Below are positions 36,260-47,486 of a DNA stretch of 64,000 bases, piece by piece; within the stretch, counting starts at the first letter, position 1, and each line of letters opens with the position of its first letter. The stretch lies in contig JAURMI010000006.1 in assembly GCA_030830785.1 (NCBI GenBank), forward strand, positions 1 to 64,000, in the 5' to 3' direction. The position numbers and the translations under genes are program-made. Source of the DNA: Crocinitomicaceae bacterium (lineage in GTDB: Bacteria; Bacteroidota; Bacteroidia; Flavobacteriales_D; Crocinitomicaceae). Under the pieces are notes generated by a model that worked only from the letters and a program-made list of their open reading frames with translations, did no database searches and was not told the DNA's origin.

Positions 36260-38497
36260 ATGCAAATCAGTTATCAGCAAGAAGCCACCCTACAACAAGC
36301 TATTGATTTAGGTCTTCGTCAAGAGGAATTTGAACAAATTAAAGAAATTCTTGGTCGGACACCAAACTTTACCGAAACAGCCATTTATTCTGTCATGTGG
36401 AGTGAACATTGCTCCTATAAGAATTCTATCCTTTGGCTGAAAACTTTGCCAAAAGATGGGCCGCATATGTTGGTTAAAGCCGGTGAAGAAAATGCTGGTT
36501 TGGTCGATATTGGAGACGGTTTGGGATGTGTTTTTAAAATTGAATCCCACAATCATCCAAGTGCATTGGAACCATATCAAGGAGCAGCAACTGGTGTTGG
36601 AGGAATCAATCGCGATATTTTTACCATGGGCGCTCGTCCTATTGCCCAGCTAAATTCACTTCGATTCGGAAACATAGACTTACCTCGCACCAAATGGTTG
36701 GTCAGAGGAGTAACAAAAGGAATTGGCGATTATGGCAATGCTTTTGGAATTCCGATAGTAGGTGGTGAGGTGTTTTTTGATGATTCTTACAATACCAATC
36801 CGCTCGTAAATGCATTTTCTGCAGGTATTATAGACACTAAAAAGATTATTTCTGCTACAGCAAAGGGGCCAGGAAATCCAGTATTTATTGTAGGTTCTGC
36901 TACTGGAAAAGACGGAATTGCAGGAGCCGCTTTTGCCTCAAAGGATATTACGGAAGATTCGGCTAATGACTTGCCATCAGTTCAAGTCGGTGATCCATTT
37001 ATGGAAAAATTGTTGCTTGAGGCCACCATGGAACTAGCACAAACAGATGCCATCGTTGGTATGCAAGATATGGGAGCTGCAGGAATAACTTGTTCGACAT
37101 GTGAAATGAGTGCTGCTGGAAATGTTGGTATGGAAATTTATTTGGATCGTGTTCCAACGCGTCAAGATAATATGCTTCCATATGAGATTTTGTTGTCAGA
37201 ATCTCAAGAAAGAATGTTAGTTGTGGTTCATAAAGGCAAAGAGCACATTGTAAAAGAAATATTTGATAAATGGGACCTACACGCAGAACAAATTGGTGAG
37301 GTCACCGATACAGGTAGAATTAAATATTACGTGAATGACCAATTGGTTGGAGATGTTCCTGCCGAATCTTTGGTTTTGGGTGGTGGAGCACCACAATACA
37401 AAAGAGAATTCAAAGAACCTTCATATTTTCAAGAATTTAAAAAATTTCATATCTCTCAAGTAGAGGAGCCCGAAGATTTAAAAGCTGTTGCAGATGCCTT
37501 GTTGGCTTTACCAAATATTGCTTCAAAAAGATGGGTTTACGAGCAATATGATTCTATGGTGGGTACTCGAAACATGACCACCAATCGTCCTTGTGATGCA
37601 GGGGTTGTGAATATAAAAGGTACTAATAAGGCCCTGGCCATGACTGTAGATTGCAATTCGCGCTATGTGAATGCAGATCCTGAAGTTGGCACCATGATTG
37701 CTGTTAGTGAAGCTGCCAGAAATATCACTTGCGCCGGTGGAGAGCCAAGTGCGATTACAAATTGTTTAAATTTTGGGAATCCGTACAATCCGGAGTCTTA
37801 TTGGCAGTTCGTTGGCGCAATTAAAGGGATGTCTGCGGCATGTTTGAAATTTAATACACCTGTTACGGGTGGCAATGTTTCATTTTACAATCAAACTGTA
37901 AAAAATGGCACTGAAATTCCTGTTTTTCCAACACCAACCATTGGAATGATTGGGATATTAGCCGATCGTCAAAAAGTAATGACACTTGATTTCAAACAAA
38001 AAGGAGACCTCATCTTTTTAATAGGCCAATACACTGAAGATATTGCCTCATCAGAATATCTTTCCACCTATCACGGCGTTAAAGCTTCACCTGCACCGTA
38101 TTTTGACTTGGAGTTAGAATTTCAATTGCACCAAGCGATCAAGGGGCTTATTGCTGAAGGTTTGGTAAATGCTGTTCACGATGTGGCAGATGGGGGATTA
38201 TATGTTACTTTAGTAGAAATGTCTTTGCCTCGTGAACTTGGTTTTGATATCGTTAGTGATGCAGATGTTCGTCTAGATGCCTTTTTGTTTGGTGAAGGGC
38301 AAGGTCGCGTTTTGGTAAGCGTCACTGAGGAGCAAGAAGAGGCATTTGTAGAATTTATGGTTGAAAGCCAAGTAAATATGACGCTTCTAGGTCATGTGAC
38401 AAAAGGTAAAATGCAAGTCGACGAAAAACACTTTGGTTTTATTACCGAAGCCAAAGAGATTTATCAAAATGCTTTGGCTGCTCATTTAGAAAATTAA
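36260..38497 (+). CDS. purL: Phosphoribosylformylglycinamidine synthase, small-type PurL
   Basis: The ATG at 36260 is preferred over a TTG at 36236 because the -7 element ends at 36238. The 745-residue size is that of the small PurL that works with separate PurQ and PurS. Motifs include [36 protein letters not shown] (ATP/FGAR site) and [11 protein letters not shown]. It makes FGAM from FGAR, glutamine-derived ammonia and ATP in purine synthesis. It leads an operon with DUF4290, murA and a thioredoxin-like gene, at 3- and 4-base gaps. Confidence 0.96.
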   Translation: MQISYQQEATLQQAIDLGLRQEEFEQIKEILGRTPNFTETAIYSVMWSEHCSYKNSILWLKTLPKDGPHMLVKAGEENAGLVDIGDGLGCVFKIESHNHPSALEPYQGAATGVGGINRDIFTMGARPIAQLNSLRFGNIDLPRTKWLVRGVTKGIGDYGNAFGIPIVGGEVFFDDSYNTNPLVNAFSAGIIDTKKIISATAKGPGNPVFIVGSATGKDGIAGAAFASKDITEDSANDLPSVQVGDPFMEKLLLEATMELAQTDAIVGMQDMGAAGITCSTCEMSAAGNVGMEIYLDRVPTRQDNMLPYEILLSESQERMLVVVHKGKEHIVKEIFDKWDLHAEQIGEVTDTGRIKYYVNDQLVGDVPAESLVLGGGAPQYKREFKEPSYFQEFKKFHISQVEEPEDLKAVADALLALPNIASKRWVYEQYDSMVGTRNMTTNRPCDAGVVNIKGTNKALAMTVDCNSRYVNADPEVGTMIAVSEAARNITCAGGEPSAITNCLNFGNPYNPESYWQFVGAIKGMSAACLKFNTPVTGGNVSFYNQTVKNGTEIPVFPTPTIGMIGILADRQKVMTLDFKQKGDLIFLIGQYTEDIASSEYLSTYHGVKASPAPYFDLELEFQLHQAIKGLIAEGLVNAVHDVADGGLYVTLVEMSLPRELGFDIVSDADVRLDAFLFGEGQGRVLVSVTEEQEEAFVEFMVESQVNMTLLGHVTKGKMQVDEKHFGFITEAKEIYQNALAAHLEN

Positions 38498-38500
38498 AAA

Positions 38501-39145
38501 ATGGAATACAATACGACAAGAGAAAAATTGATTTTACCAGAATATGGTAGAAATGTACAAAATATGATTGCCCATGCAATGACTATTGAAGACCGATCAG
38601 AACGAAATCGAGCAGCACAAGCAATTATAGAGGTAATGGGTCAACTAAATCCGCATCTTAGAGATGTTGAAGATTACCGTCATAAATTATGGACGCACCT
38701 TTTTGTGATGTCTAATTTCCAATTAGATGTCGATTCGCCATACGAAAGACCAAAAATTGAATTGCTCAATGAAAAGCCAAAACTAATGGAATATCCTTCG
38801 AGCAAAATCCGCTATGGCCATTACGGTAAATACACACAATCTATACTTGAAGCATCAAAAGAGGTTGTCGACGCCGAAGAAAAGCAATACCTAAAAAGTA
38901 CGATGGCGAATTTTATGAAAAAACAGTTTTTGGCCTATAATAATGACACCGTCGAAAATCATGTGATTGCCCAACAACTCAAGGAGTTATCAAAAGGTGA
39001 ACTTATTTTAGAAAATCCGGATGAATTGGTTTCTACCAATACGCTTCTTAAAACAATGGGCATTGGTCAAAATCATCAAAAAAACCAGCGTCAAAACAAG
39101 CAGAAAAACAATAAATACAAAAAGAAAAAATTCATTAAAAAGTAA
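38501..39145 (+). CDS. DUF4290 family protein
   Basis: The 214-residue protein begins MEYNTTREKLILPEYGRN, has the helical core typical of DUF4290 (RNRAAQAIIEVMGQLNPHL, DYRHKLWTHLFVMS) and ends in a very basic tail rich in Q, N and K. It is a conserved Bacteroidota family of unknown function. The basic tail suggests contact with nucleic acid or the ribosome, by inference. Tight spacing between purL and murA indicates co-transcription. Confidence 0.88.
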   Translation: MEYNTTREKLILPEYGRNVQNMIAHAMTIEDRSERNRAAQAIIEVMGQLNPHLRDVEDYRHKLWTHLFVMSNFQLDVDSPYERPKIELLNEKPKLMEYPSSKIRYGHYGKYTQSILEASKEVVDAEEKQYLKSTMANFMKKQFLAYNNDTVENHVIAQQLKELSKGELILENPDELVSTNTLLKTMGIGQNHQKNQRQNKQKNNKYKKKKFIKK

Positions 39146-39149
39146 ATTC

Positions 39150-40457
39150 ATGTCTTCTTTTGAAATTCATGGTGGAAAGCCACTAAAAGGTGAAATTATT
39201 CCTCAAGGGGCTAAAAATGAAGCCCTTCAAGTTCTTTGCGCACCGCTTTTGACATCAGAAAAAGTAACCATATCCAATATTCCAGATATTGTCGATGTGA
39301 ATAAACTTATCGCCTTACTTCAAACTATGGGAGTTAAGGTGGAAAAGGTTGAAAAAGGCACTTACATCTTTCAAGCCAAAGAAATTGATATGGCCTATCT
39401 CGAAACCGAAGATTTCAAAAAACGTGCTTCCTCGTTACGTGGTTCTATCATGATTGTAGGTCCTTTACTAGCCCGTTATGGCCGTGGTTTTATTCCAAAA
39501 CCAGGAGGTGATAAAATAGGCCGACGTCGTCTCGACACTCACTTTGAAGGTTTTGCCTTGCTTGGTGCCAAATTCAATTATGATGCGGGAGAACATTTTT
39601 ATGCTGTCGAAACAGATCAGCTTAAAGGAACTTACATTCATTTAGATGAAGCATCAGTTACAGGAACTGCCAATATTTTAATGGCTGCCGTACTTGCCAA
39701 AGGTGAAACAACATTTTATAACGCAGCCTGTGAGCCTTATATTCAGCAATTATGTAAAATGCTCAATTCAATGGGTGCTCAAATTACAGGAATTGGTTCT
39801 AACAAGTTGTATATTAAGGGAGTTGAAAAGTTAAATGGTTGTTTTCATCGCATTCTGCCAGATATGATTGAAATTGGAAGTTTTATAGGGTTAGCAGCCA
39901 TGACACAATCTGAAATTACCATAAAAGATGTTTCTTGGGAAAACCTTGGTATCATTCCAAATGTATTTCGACGTCTAGGGATTAAGCTAGAAAGACGAGG
40001 CGATGACATTTTTATTCCGGCTCAAGATAAATATGAAATCGAAACCTTTATTGATGGTTCGATTATGACGATCTATGATGCGCCATGGCCTGGATTTACA
40101 CCAGATTTATTATCTATTATCCTCGTTGTGGCTACCCAAGCAAAAGGTTCTGTTCTTATTCATCAAAAAATGTTCGAATCGCGTTTGTTCTTTGTGGACA
40201 AACTCATCGACATGGGGGCCCAAATCATCCTCTGTGATCCACATCGCGCAACGGTAATTGGACTCAATAGAGAACATGACCTTAAAGGAATTGAAATGAC
40301 TTCACCAGATATCCGAGCAGGAGTTTCTTTGTTAATTGCCGCGCTTTCTGCAAAGGGTAAGAGCGTGATTCACAACATAGAACAAATAGACCGTGGATAT
40401 CAGGATATTGAGATACGACTCAACAATATTGGTGCTGATATAAGAAGAATAGGATGA
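39150..40457 (+). CDS. murA: UDP-N-acetylglucosamine enolpyruvyl transferase MurA (Asp type)
   Basis: The start at 39150 (MSSFEIHGGKPLKGEI) gives 435 residues, and the frame upstream is only open reading of DUF4290 DNA. Family motifs include GAKNEALQ (catalytic Lys-Asn), GPLLARYGRGFIPKPGG and the C-terminal DIRAGVSLLIAALSAKG. It starts peptidoglycan synthesis by adding enolpyruvate from PEP to UDP-GlcNAc. The loop residue that is Cys in most bacteria is Asp121 (PGGDKIGRRRLD), the change known to abolish fosfomycin binding. It overlaps the next gene by four bases. Confidence 0.95.
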   Translation: MSSFEIHGGKPLKGEIIPQGAKNEALQVLCAPLLTSEKVTISNIPDIVDVNKLIALLQTMGVKVEKVEKGTYIFQAKEIDMAYLETEDFKKRASSLRGSIMIVGPLLARYGRGFIPKPGGDKIGRRRLDTHFEGFALLGAKFNYDAGEHFYAVETDQLKGTYIHLDEASVTGTANILMAAVLAKGETTFYNAACEPYIQQLCKMLNSMGAQITGIGSNKLYIKGVEKLNGCFHRILPDMIEIGSFIGLAAMTQSEITIKDVSWENLGIIPNVFRRLGIKLERRGDDIFIPAQDKYEIETFIDGSIMTIYDAPWPGFTPDLLSIILVVATQAKGSVLIHQKMFESRLFFVDKLIDMGAQIILCDPHRATVIGLNREHDLKGIEMTSPDIRAGVSLLIAALSAKGKSVIHNIEQIDRGYQDIEIRLNNIGADIRRIG

Positions 40458-40978
40458 AAAAATCAGTAATCCTATTTCTTGCACTAATTGCACTATATAC
40501 TTGCTATGCCTTATGCTTTCGACAATCCGAGACAGCTCAATTACCTAAAGATTCAATAGCACCAGAAATAGAATTGCTTTCGCCTAAAGGAAAAATTTTA
40601 AAACTATCTTCTTTGAGAGGCAAAATGGTTTTGCTTGATTTTTGGGCTTCTTGGTGTGGTCCTTGTCGAAAAGAGAGTCCAAACGTTGTGGAAGCTTATC
40701 GGAAATATCACAAAAAAGAATTCATAAATGCCCAAGGTTTCGAAGTATTTAGCGTAAGCCTAGATCGCGATCAAAATGACTGGAAAAAGGCTATTTTGGC
40801 AGACAAACTCAATTGGAAATACCATGTTTTGGATGCCCAAGGGTTGGCTGCTGCAAATTACCAAGTGAGCACCATTCCGAATGCATTTTTAATTGATGGG
40901 CAAGGAAATATAATTGCCAGTGGTGTAGAACTTCGAGGATTGAATTTGCATATTACCCTCGATAAATACTTAAAATAA
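40454..40978 (+). CDS. TlpA/ResA-like thiol-disulfide oxidoreductase
   Basis: The 174-residue protein has an N-terminal signal or anchor (VILFLALIALYTCYALCF). A thioredoxin fold follows, with DFWASWCGPCRKESP (active CxxC) and the cis-Pro strand VSTIPNAFLID. It probably reduces or isomerises disulfides in the periplasm. It overlaps murA by four bases as the last gene of the purL operon and faces the phosphorylase gene tail-to-tail with nine bases between. Confidence 0.92.
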   Translation: MKKSVILFLALIALYTCYALCFRQSETAQLPKDSIAPEIELLSPKGKILKLSSLRGKMVLLDFWASWCGPCRKESPNVVEAYRKYHKKEFINAQGFEVFSVSLDRDQNDWKKAILADKLNWKYHVLDAQGLAAANYQVSTIPNAFLIDGQGNIIASGVELRGLNLHITLDKYLK

Positions 40979-40987
40979 TGGTGTAGG

Positions 40988-41851
40988 TTAAATGCGATCT
41001 AAAACGTATTGAATCAATTCATCCATGGCCTCATTTATGCTTTTCGAGAATATTTCTTTAGGCCTATTGGCAACGCCCAGACAAACTGTTGCACATCTAT
41101 GACCTAAGGCTTTGCCAAGAGCAAATAGGGCAGAACTTTCCATTTCAAAGTTGACAATTTGATTGCCCTCAAATGAAAATTCTTCCAATGACTCATGAAT
41201 TTTAGGCATCAAACTTTTTAAGCGAAGTGAGCGCCCTTGAGGGCCATAAAAACCAGAACTCGTAATTGTAATTCCTTTTTTGACCAAGTTTGAATTCAAT
41301 TTTTCTACCAACTGACTATTTGCTGCACTTAGGTAAGGATTTATACCTGCAGGAAACTGTATTTGCTCTTCAATGGCTTTTAGAAGCAATTGTTCATGTT
41401 GATCAAATGCAATTGGATAAAAGTGCGCTATATTGTCAAGGCCAAGTGCATGTGTAGACAAAATAAAAGTATGCAAGGGCAACTCGGATTGTAGCATTCC
41501 GCAAGTGCCTATTCGGACTATATCTAATGAAGTTTTTTCTTTTTTTTCAGTTCGACTTGTCAGATCGATATTTACCAAAGCATCGAGTTCAGAAATACAA
41601 ATATCAATATTGTCCGTCCCGATTCCTGTCGATAACACACTTATTGGCTTTCCTTTGTAAACACCACTATGGCATGCAAATTCGCGATGTTGGATGCGAT
41701 GTTCGATGTGCTCAAAATATCGAGAAACTTTTTCAACGCGATCTTGATCGCCAACAACGATAATTTTATGTGCTAGTTGTTCTTCTTTAAGCCCTAAGTG
41801 ATATACGGCACCTTTGGCATCGAGTACAAGCTCTGTTGGTGGGAATTGCAT
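40988..41851 (-). CDS. Nucleoside phosphorylase (uridine phosphorylase-like)
   Basis: The 287-residue protein has the PNP/UDP family order: HKIIVVGDQDRVEKVS near residue 30, VLSTGIGTDNIDICISEL, IVRIGTCGML (phosphate-binding Arg), and NFEMESSALFALGKALGH with the ribose-binding Met-Glu. It cleaves a nucleoside with phosphate, probably uridine-like by sequence flavour, in salvage. It is the third gene of the leftward run 45338-40988, 19 bases after DUF4197. Confidence 0.9.
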   Translation of the reverse strand: MQFPPTELVLDAKGAVYHLGLKEEQLAHKIIVVGDQDRVEKVSRYFEHIEHRIQHREFACHSGVYKGKPISVLSTGIGTDNIDICISELDALVNIDLTSRTEKKEKTSLDIVRIGTCGMLQSELPLHTFILSTHALGLDNIAHFYPIAFDQHEQLLLKAIEEQIQFPAGINPYLSAANSQLVEKLNSNLVKKGITITSSGFYGPQGRSLRLKSLMPKIHESLEEFSFEGNQIVNFEMESSALFALGKALGHRCATVCLGVANRPKEIFSKSINEAMDELIQYVLDRI

Positions 41852-41870
41852 GAATTTGTTCGGCTTTTAA

Positions 41871-42602
41871 TTAAATAGCGCCAAAAACTTTGGCCAATAA
41901 ATTAGTTACGCGTGCTGCAGGGTTCTGGCGAATGTTATTTTCCTCTTTTTTAACCAATGTAAAAAGCCCTTCAATTGCACGATTTGTTACATACTCATTG
42001 AGATCTGGGTTTATTTTTTGACCGCCAGTAATAGCAACCGCAGCGTTGTATTTATTAATCAATGGCGTCCAATAGGCCGTAAGATTTACCTTGGATGTTG
42101 CATCTTTAACTTTAGGCAAAAAGGCATCAAAAAGCTCCTGGCTTGTTTGATTTTTAAGAAAATTTGTTGCTGCATCATTTCCCCCTTTGAGTATTGCAAA
42201 ACCATCCTGAATGCTCATATTCAATATCGCTTGTGTAAATATCGGAAGCGCTTCTTTTACGGCCTCTTCTGCTGCACGGTTAAGGGTCATTTCAAATTTC
42301 TCAACTTGTCCGTTCATGCCGAGTTGCATGGCTTTTTCTTTTACCTTCAATGCATCTTCAGGAAATGGCAATCGAATTTCTGAATTACTTAAAAATCCGT
42401 CAACAACGCCACATTGATTTACAGCATTTTTAATTCCAATTTGCAAGGCTTCTTTTAAGCCTGAAATAACTTCATCGTTACTTAGCGAAGGTCCACTAGA
42501 AGGATTGGACGTTGCAACTTGGTTGGCAATGCTTAACAATTCTTGATACTTAGAACATTGAGCAATGAAAAGTGAGATAATGGATATAAAAAGTAGTTTC
42601 AT
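41871..42602 (-). CDS. DUF4197 lipoprotein
   Basis: The 243-residue product has a lipoprotein signal (MKLLFISIISLFIAQC, Cys16). The all-helical DUF4197 domain follows: EVISGLKEALQIGIKNAV, IRLPFPEDALKVKEKAMQLG, FEMTLNRAAEEAVKEALP and NEYVTNRAIEGLFTLV. The function is unknown; it is an envelope protein by its signal. It lies three bases after the sorting-domain protein and is probably co-transcribed with it. Confidence 0.92.
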   Translation of the reverse strand: MKLLFISIISLFIAQCSKYQELLSIANQVATSNPSSGPSLSNDEVISGLKEALQIGIKNAVNQCGVVDGFLSNSEIRLPFPEDALKVKEKAMQLGMNGQVEKFEMTLNRAAEEAVKEALPIFTQAILNMSIQDGFAILKGGNDAATNFLKNQTSQELFDAFLPKVKDATSKVNLTAYWTPLINKYNAAVAITGGQKINPDLNEYVTNRAIEGLFTLVKKEENNIRQNPAARVTNLLAKVFGAI

Positions 42603-42605
42603 GAT

Positions 42606-45338
42606 TTATCTTATCACATGAATCATGCCAGTTTTTATGGTTTTACCATCTGTGTCTTTGTCTTTGTACCAAGCTTTCCACGAATAGGTGCCCGGTTGTA
42701 CTTTTACGCCATTAAAATAGCCATCCCAATAACCCTTCGTATCAAAAGTTTCCCAAATAACTTCACCCCATCTGTTATAAATTTCTAAATGAAAATTTTC
42801 GAAATCTATCCCTTCGACATAAAAAGCCCAAACTTGGTTATGCTCGTCGTCGTCGGGTGTAAAGGCTGTCGGTGCGTAAAAAATAACATCGGCAACAACT
42901 TCTATATTAATGGTAATCGAGTCAGAACAACCATCAACCGTTGTCACAGTTAAATTTATAGGGTAGTTGCCCATTACACCTTCTGGATAGGTAATCAAAG
43001 CACTAGGCCCAGTACTTATCAGATTCGTTGATCCAGGTGAGGACCAATTGTATTGCATAATATTACCTATTGATACATCATTAGTCTGAACAGTCGTTTC
43101 AAACCAAGTAATTGGATTCTTTGAAATCGTAAAGTTTGCAATAGGATTGTCGGTTACGATAATATGATTATCGAAAAACCCTGTATAGATACAACCATAA
43201 ATCGAGGTAATGGTTACATTCAAATCATAGGTGCCTGGTTGAATTATCGTATGGTATAAGTCATCTTGATTAGGTATTGTAAAAGACGTACCATTTGAAA
43301 ATAAATATTGTGTTGTAGCAATATCCTGACCATTAACTGAATTGTTTATATGTTGGAAATCACCCGGCGTACAAATTTGGTTATCTACTGCTGTGATTAC
43401 TGGTATGATTTCATCAGGAAAAATAATGGTCATGCACTCTGTAACAGTTGGCGAACCACAGGCTTCACTAAGTGTAACACAGTAAACCGTACCAGAATTT
43501 ATTGGATCCACGTTAATTGTAGCGCCATTGCCTAGAGGAAGGCCGTTTTCTGTCCAAGAAAAAGTATAGGTACTAGAACCCCCAGTTCCTGTGGCCGTAA
43601 GATCGATATTGGCTTCTGAGCAAATCATTGTATCGGCAGTTAAAAAGGTGATATCCAATGGTAAGGGTTGATTGATGGTAACAGAAATGGTCTGAACACA
43701 GCCATTCGCATCGTTTATGGTGCAAGTTTGTAAGCCTGCACCTAAATCAAGCGCTGTTGCAGACATCGACGCAGAGTTGTCCCATGAGTATGTGTAAGGA
43801 GCAGTACCTTGCGTAACATCAATAGTGGCTTGGCCATTGGCGATTGTATAACAATTTGCATCAACTACATTGACGGCATTCAATGCCATAGCAGGAATTT
43901 CGGTTATCGTAACATATATAGTATCTGAACATCCAGCCGTATTTGAAGCGTAACACCAATAATTTCCTGCAGCTAAACCTGTAACTGTTGCTGTGTTTTG
44001 CCCTGTACTCCATTCATATGTAATGTTTCCTGTAACTGGCGTTACTACTGCAGTTGCAGTACCATCAGATCCTCCGGGACAAGACACTTGGGTGGTATTG
44101 GCTGTAAATGCGGCAGGAGTATCGCCTACAATGGCATTTGCAGTAGCTGTACAACCATTGCCATCAATTTGTGTAACGGTATAGGTGCCGCCAAATAAAT
44201 TAATTGCTGGGTTTCCACTTATAGCCCCAGGGTTCCAAGTGTAGGTGCACGGAGCTGGAGATCCTGTTCCTGGAATTGCCGTAGCCGTTCCTGCTCCTTG
44301 TGTACAAACATCAGGTGTAGTATTGGTAGTTACTGATGGAGAACTGCGCGTTATCCATGTAGTATCCTGGGTTATGGAACCAATGCTAACACCACAAGCC
44401 GCACCAGATAAAAAATATCCTGTAGTTCCCGGTGGAACTATATTAACATTTAAGGTACCATTATTATATGGAAAGGTTTGATTGTTGGTATTTGCCCAAA
44501 CAAAATTGCTCCCTGGACTATTGACCATAATGTAAGGTATCTGAGACATCGTGTAAGAGGCAGTGTTGGTAGGAGATGTAGGTAAAAAACGACGACCATC
44601 TTGATTTGCGCCCCAAACTGTATTATTGCGCCCTGGAGTGATGTGTGCGGTAGGCATGGGCATGTTGTTCTCCGAACCTTGTATCGCTAATCCACTATTC
44701 CATCCTGCACAGATAGGTTTGTTTCCGATATGTAATTCAAAAATATTTGAAGTTTCATACAACACAATGGCCATATAATTACATTGCGAAGTACAACTAA
44801 ACATCATGATGTTCTTGTACAAAACCACAAATTTTCTGTTTGGCGCGGTACCTAATGTTTGGTATTGTATTTGACCACCCAATGATGGGTTGATATCTTG
44901 ATAGGTTAGCATGATGCTGTTTTTTGCAGCGGCAAACCCTGCATTGGGTAGAGGTCCTACACCAGTTAAGGCCCAAGGGCAATATCCGCCGGCGTTAGAA
45001 AGATTGAAAGAGATCAATCCATTGGAACCAATTACACATTGGGTGTAAGTATTGCCATAAAAATCAAAGGAAAAGCCAATGCTTACTGCTCCAGACCATG
45101 AATCATCTGTGAGCGAAACACTAGATGGAGAATTTAAATATAGGCCGGCTGCAGTACCAGGTGTAGACCCAGTATTACAATTATTGATGATTACTGCTTG
45201 CCCTGGACAAACTGTAGTGTCTTCACCTAAACATAGTGTAACAGGGCCTTGAGCAATTCCCGTTAATACAAACATCAGTGCAAAAAGCAATGAAACAATG
45301 TTTGAATTGGCACTTTGAAGTAATGATTTATATGTCAT
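42606..45338 (-). CDS. Secreted protein with type B (gliding-motility) sorting domain
   Basis: The 910-residue product has a signal peptide (SLLFALMFVLTGIAQ). An N-terminal beta-rich domain of about 270 residues follows, then SprB-like repeats (GTGSPAPCTYTWNPG, GTAPYTYSWDNS; C-S-G-x-A-T patterns) and a PKD-like segment. The C-terminal 90 residues are the CHU_C/type B sorting domain (FYAPTAFTPDDDEHN, LEIYNRWGEVIWET, YWDGYFNGVKVQPGTYSWK). The domain directs export by the type IX secretion system and surface attachment or release. Likely an adhesin or gliding-associated exoprotein. Confidence 0.93.
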   Translation of the reverse strand: MTYKSLLQSANSNIVSLLFALMFVLTGIAQGPVTLCLGEDTTVCPGQAVIINNCNTGSTPGTAAGLYLNSPSSVSLTDDSWSGAVSIGFSFDFYGNTYTQCVIGSNGLISFNLSNAGGYCPWALTGVGPLPNAGFAAAKNSIMLTYQDINPSLGGQIQYQTLGTAPNRKFVVLYKNIMMFSCTSQCNYMAIVLYETSNIFELHIGNKPICAGWNSGLAIQGSENNMPMPTAHITPGRNNTVWGANQDGRRFLPTSPTNTASYTMSQIPYIMVNSPGSNFVWANTNNQTFPYNNGTLNVNIVPPGTTGYFLSGAACGVSIGSITQDTTWITRSSPSVTTNTTPDVCTQGAGTATAIPGTGSPAPCTYTWNPGAISGNPAINLFGGTYTVTQIDGNGCTATANAIVGDTPAAFTANTTQVSCPGGSDGTATAVVTPVTGNITYEWSTGQNTATVTGLAAGNYWCYASNTAGCSDTIYVTITEIPAMALNAVNVVDANCYTIANGQATIDVTQGTAPYTYSWDNSASMSATALDLGAGLQTCTINDANGCVQTISVTINQPLPLDITFLTADTMICSEANIDLTATGTGGSSTYTFSWTENGLPLGNGATINVDPINSGTVYCVTLSEACGSPTVTECMTIIFPDEIIPVITAVDNQICTPGDFQHINNSVNGQDIATTQYLFSNGTSFTIPNQDDLYHTIIQPGTYDLNVTITSIYGCIYTGFFDNHIIVTDNPIANFTISKNPITWFETTVQTNDVSIGNIMQYNWSSPGSTNLISTGPSALITYPEGVMGNYPINLTVTTVDGCSDSITINIEVVADVIFYAPTAFTPDDDEHNQVWAFYVEGIDFENFHLEIYNRWGEVIWETFDTKGYWDGYFNGVKVQPGTYSWKAWYKDKDTDGKTIKTGMIHVIR

Positions 45339-45519
45339 AAGAAGTAGTTCTAATAAGCTGCTATACCTAAACGTTGAGTAGCTAGTTAAGGTTGCTTTTT
45401 TGAAAGTAAAAATAATTACTTTTTTAGACAGAATCCAAATTCCCTAAATGCAGATGGATTAATGGGTGGATTAGTGTCATTCTTACACTAATAAAATGTT
45501 GAAAAAAGAATGATTTTAG

Positions 45520-46926
<1,407 letters not shown>

Positions 46927-46946
46927 TAATTGATTAATTTATCTTT

Positions 46947-46976
46947 AAGGCCTTTCTATTGAAGGGCCTTTTTTAT
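46947..46976 (+). terminator. Terminator of gdhA
   Basis: AAGGCCTTTC (46947-46956) pairs with GAAGGGCCTT (46961-46970) around a TATT loop, with one T-G pair, and runs into a T-rich tract. It lies 20 bases after the gdhA stop. Confidence 0.9.
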
Positions 46977-46984
46977 TTTTAAAC

Positions 46985-47485
46985 ATGCCAAGAATTCTGT
47001 TCGTTTCGTTATGTACATATTTTAGTATTCATTTTGTGCATAGTCAGTATCGTTTTGGCGTTGGCGCTGCAATTCATCGCTATGATCAGGTTTTGAGTTT
47101 GAAGCTAACAAAAGAGATTAAATTTGGTAGTGTAGGGGCTGAACTTGGCCTAGGGGTGGAACGCAGCCTACAAGGCGCAATGGCACCTCAATTGGCTTTT
47201 TATTGGTATTGTGTTAATTTCCCAAGTAATGTAAAGAATTCTAGAAAATGTCTATATCCTGTTGTGAGGTATCAATTGGATTTTCAAAAATCCGCAATCT
47301 TAGATGTTTATCATGGGTTTTACACTGGCTTAGGTTGCACCATGGGCAATAAAAAGCAAATTGATATCCAATTTTCTTTGGGTTTTGTATTAGAAAAAAT
47401 GTTTGGTGCAGAACCATCTTTGCCAAAAGGCGTTTATTTTTTAAATCCCCAATTACAATGCAATTATCAACTCTTCAATAAATAG
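46985..47485 (+). CDS. Exported protein, outer-membrane-barrel-like
   Basis: The 166-residue product has a signal peptide (ILFVSLCTYFSIHFVHSQ). Alternating hydrophobic strands follow (YRFGVGAAIHRY, GSVGAELGLGVERS, YTGLGCTMGN, QIDIQFSLGFVLE) and an aromatic end, as in small outer-membrane beta-barrels. The family is not recognised. It is followed one base later by the phosphodiesterase lipoprotein gene, so the two form a short operon beginning just past the gdhA terminator. Confidence 0.75.
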   Translation: MPRILFVSLCTYFSIHFVHSQYRFGVGAAIHRYDQVLSLKLTKEIKFGSVGAELGLGVERSLQGAMAPQLAFYWYCVNFPSNVKNSRKCLYPVVRYQLDFQKSAILDVYHGFYTGLGCTMGNKKQIDIQFSLGFVLEKMFGAEPSLPKGVYFLNPQLQCNYQLFNK

Positions 47486-47486
47486 C

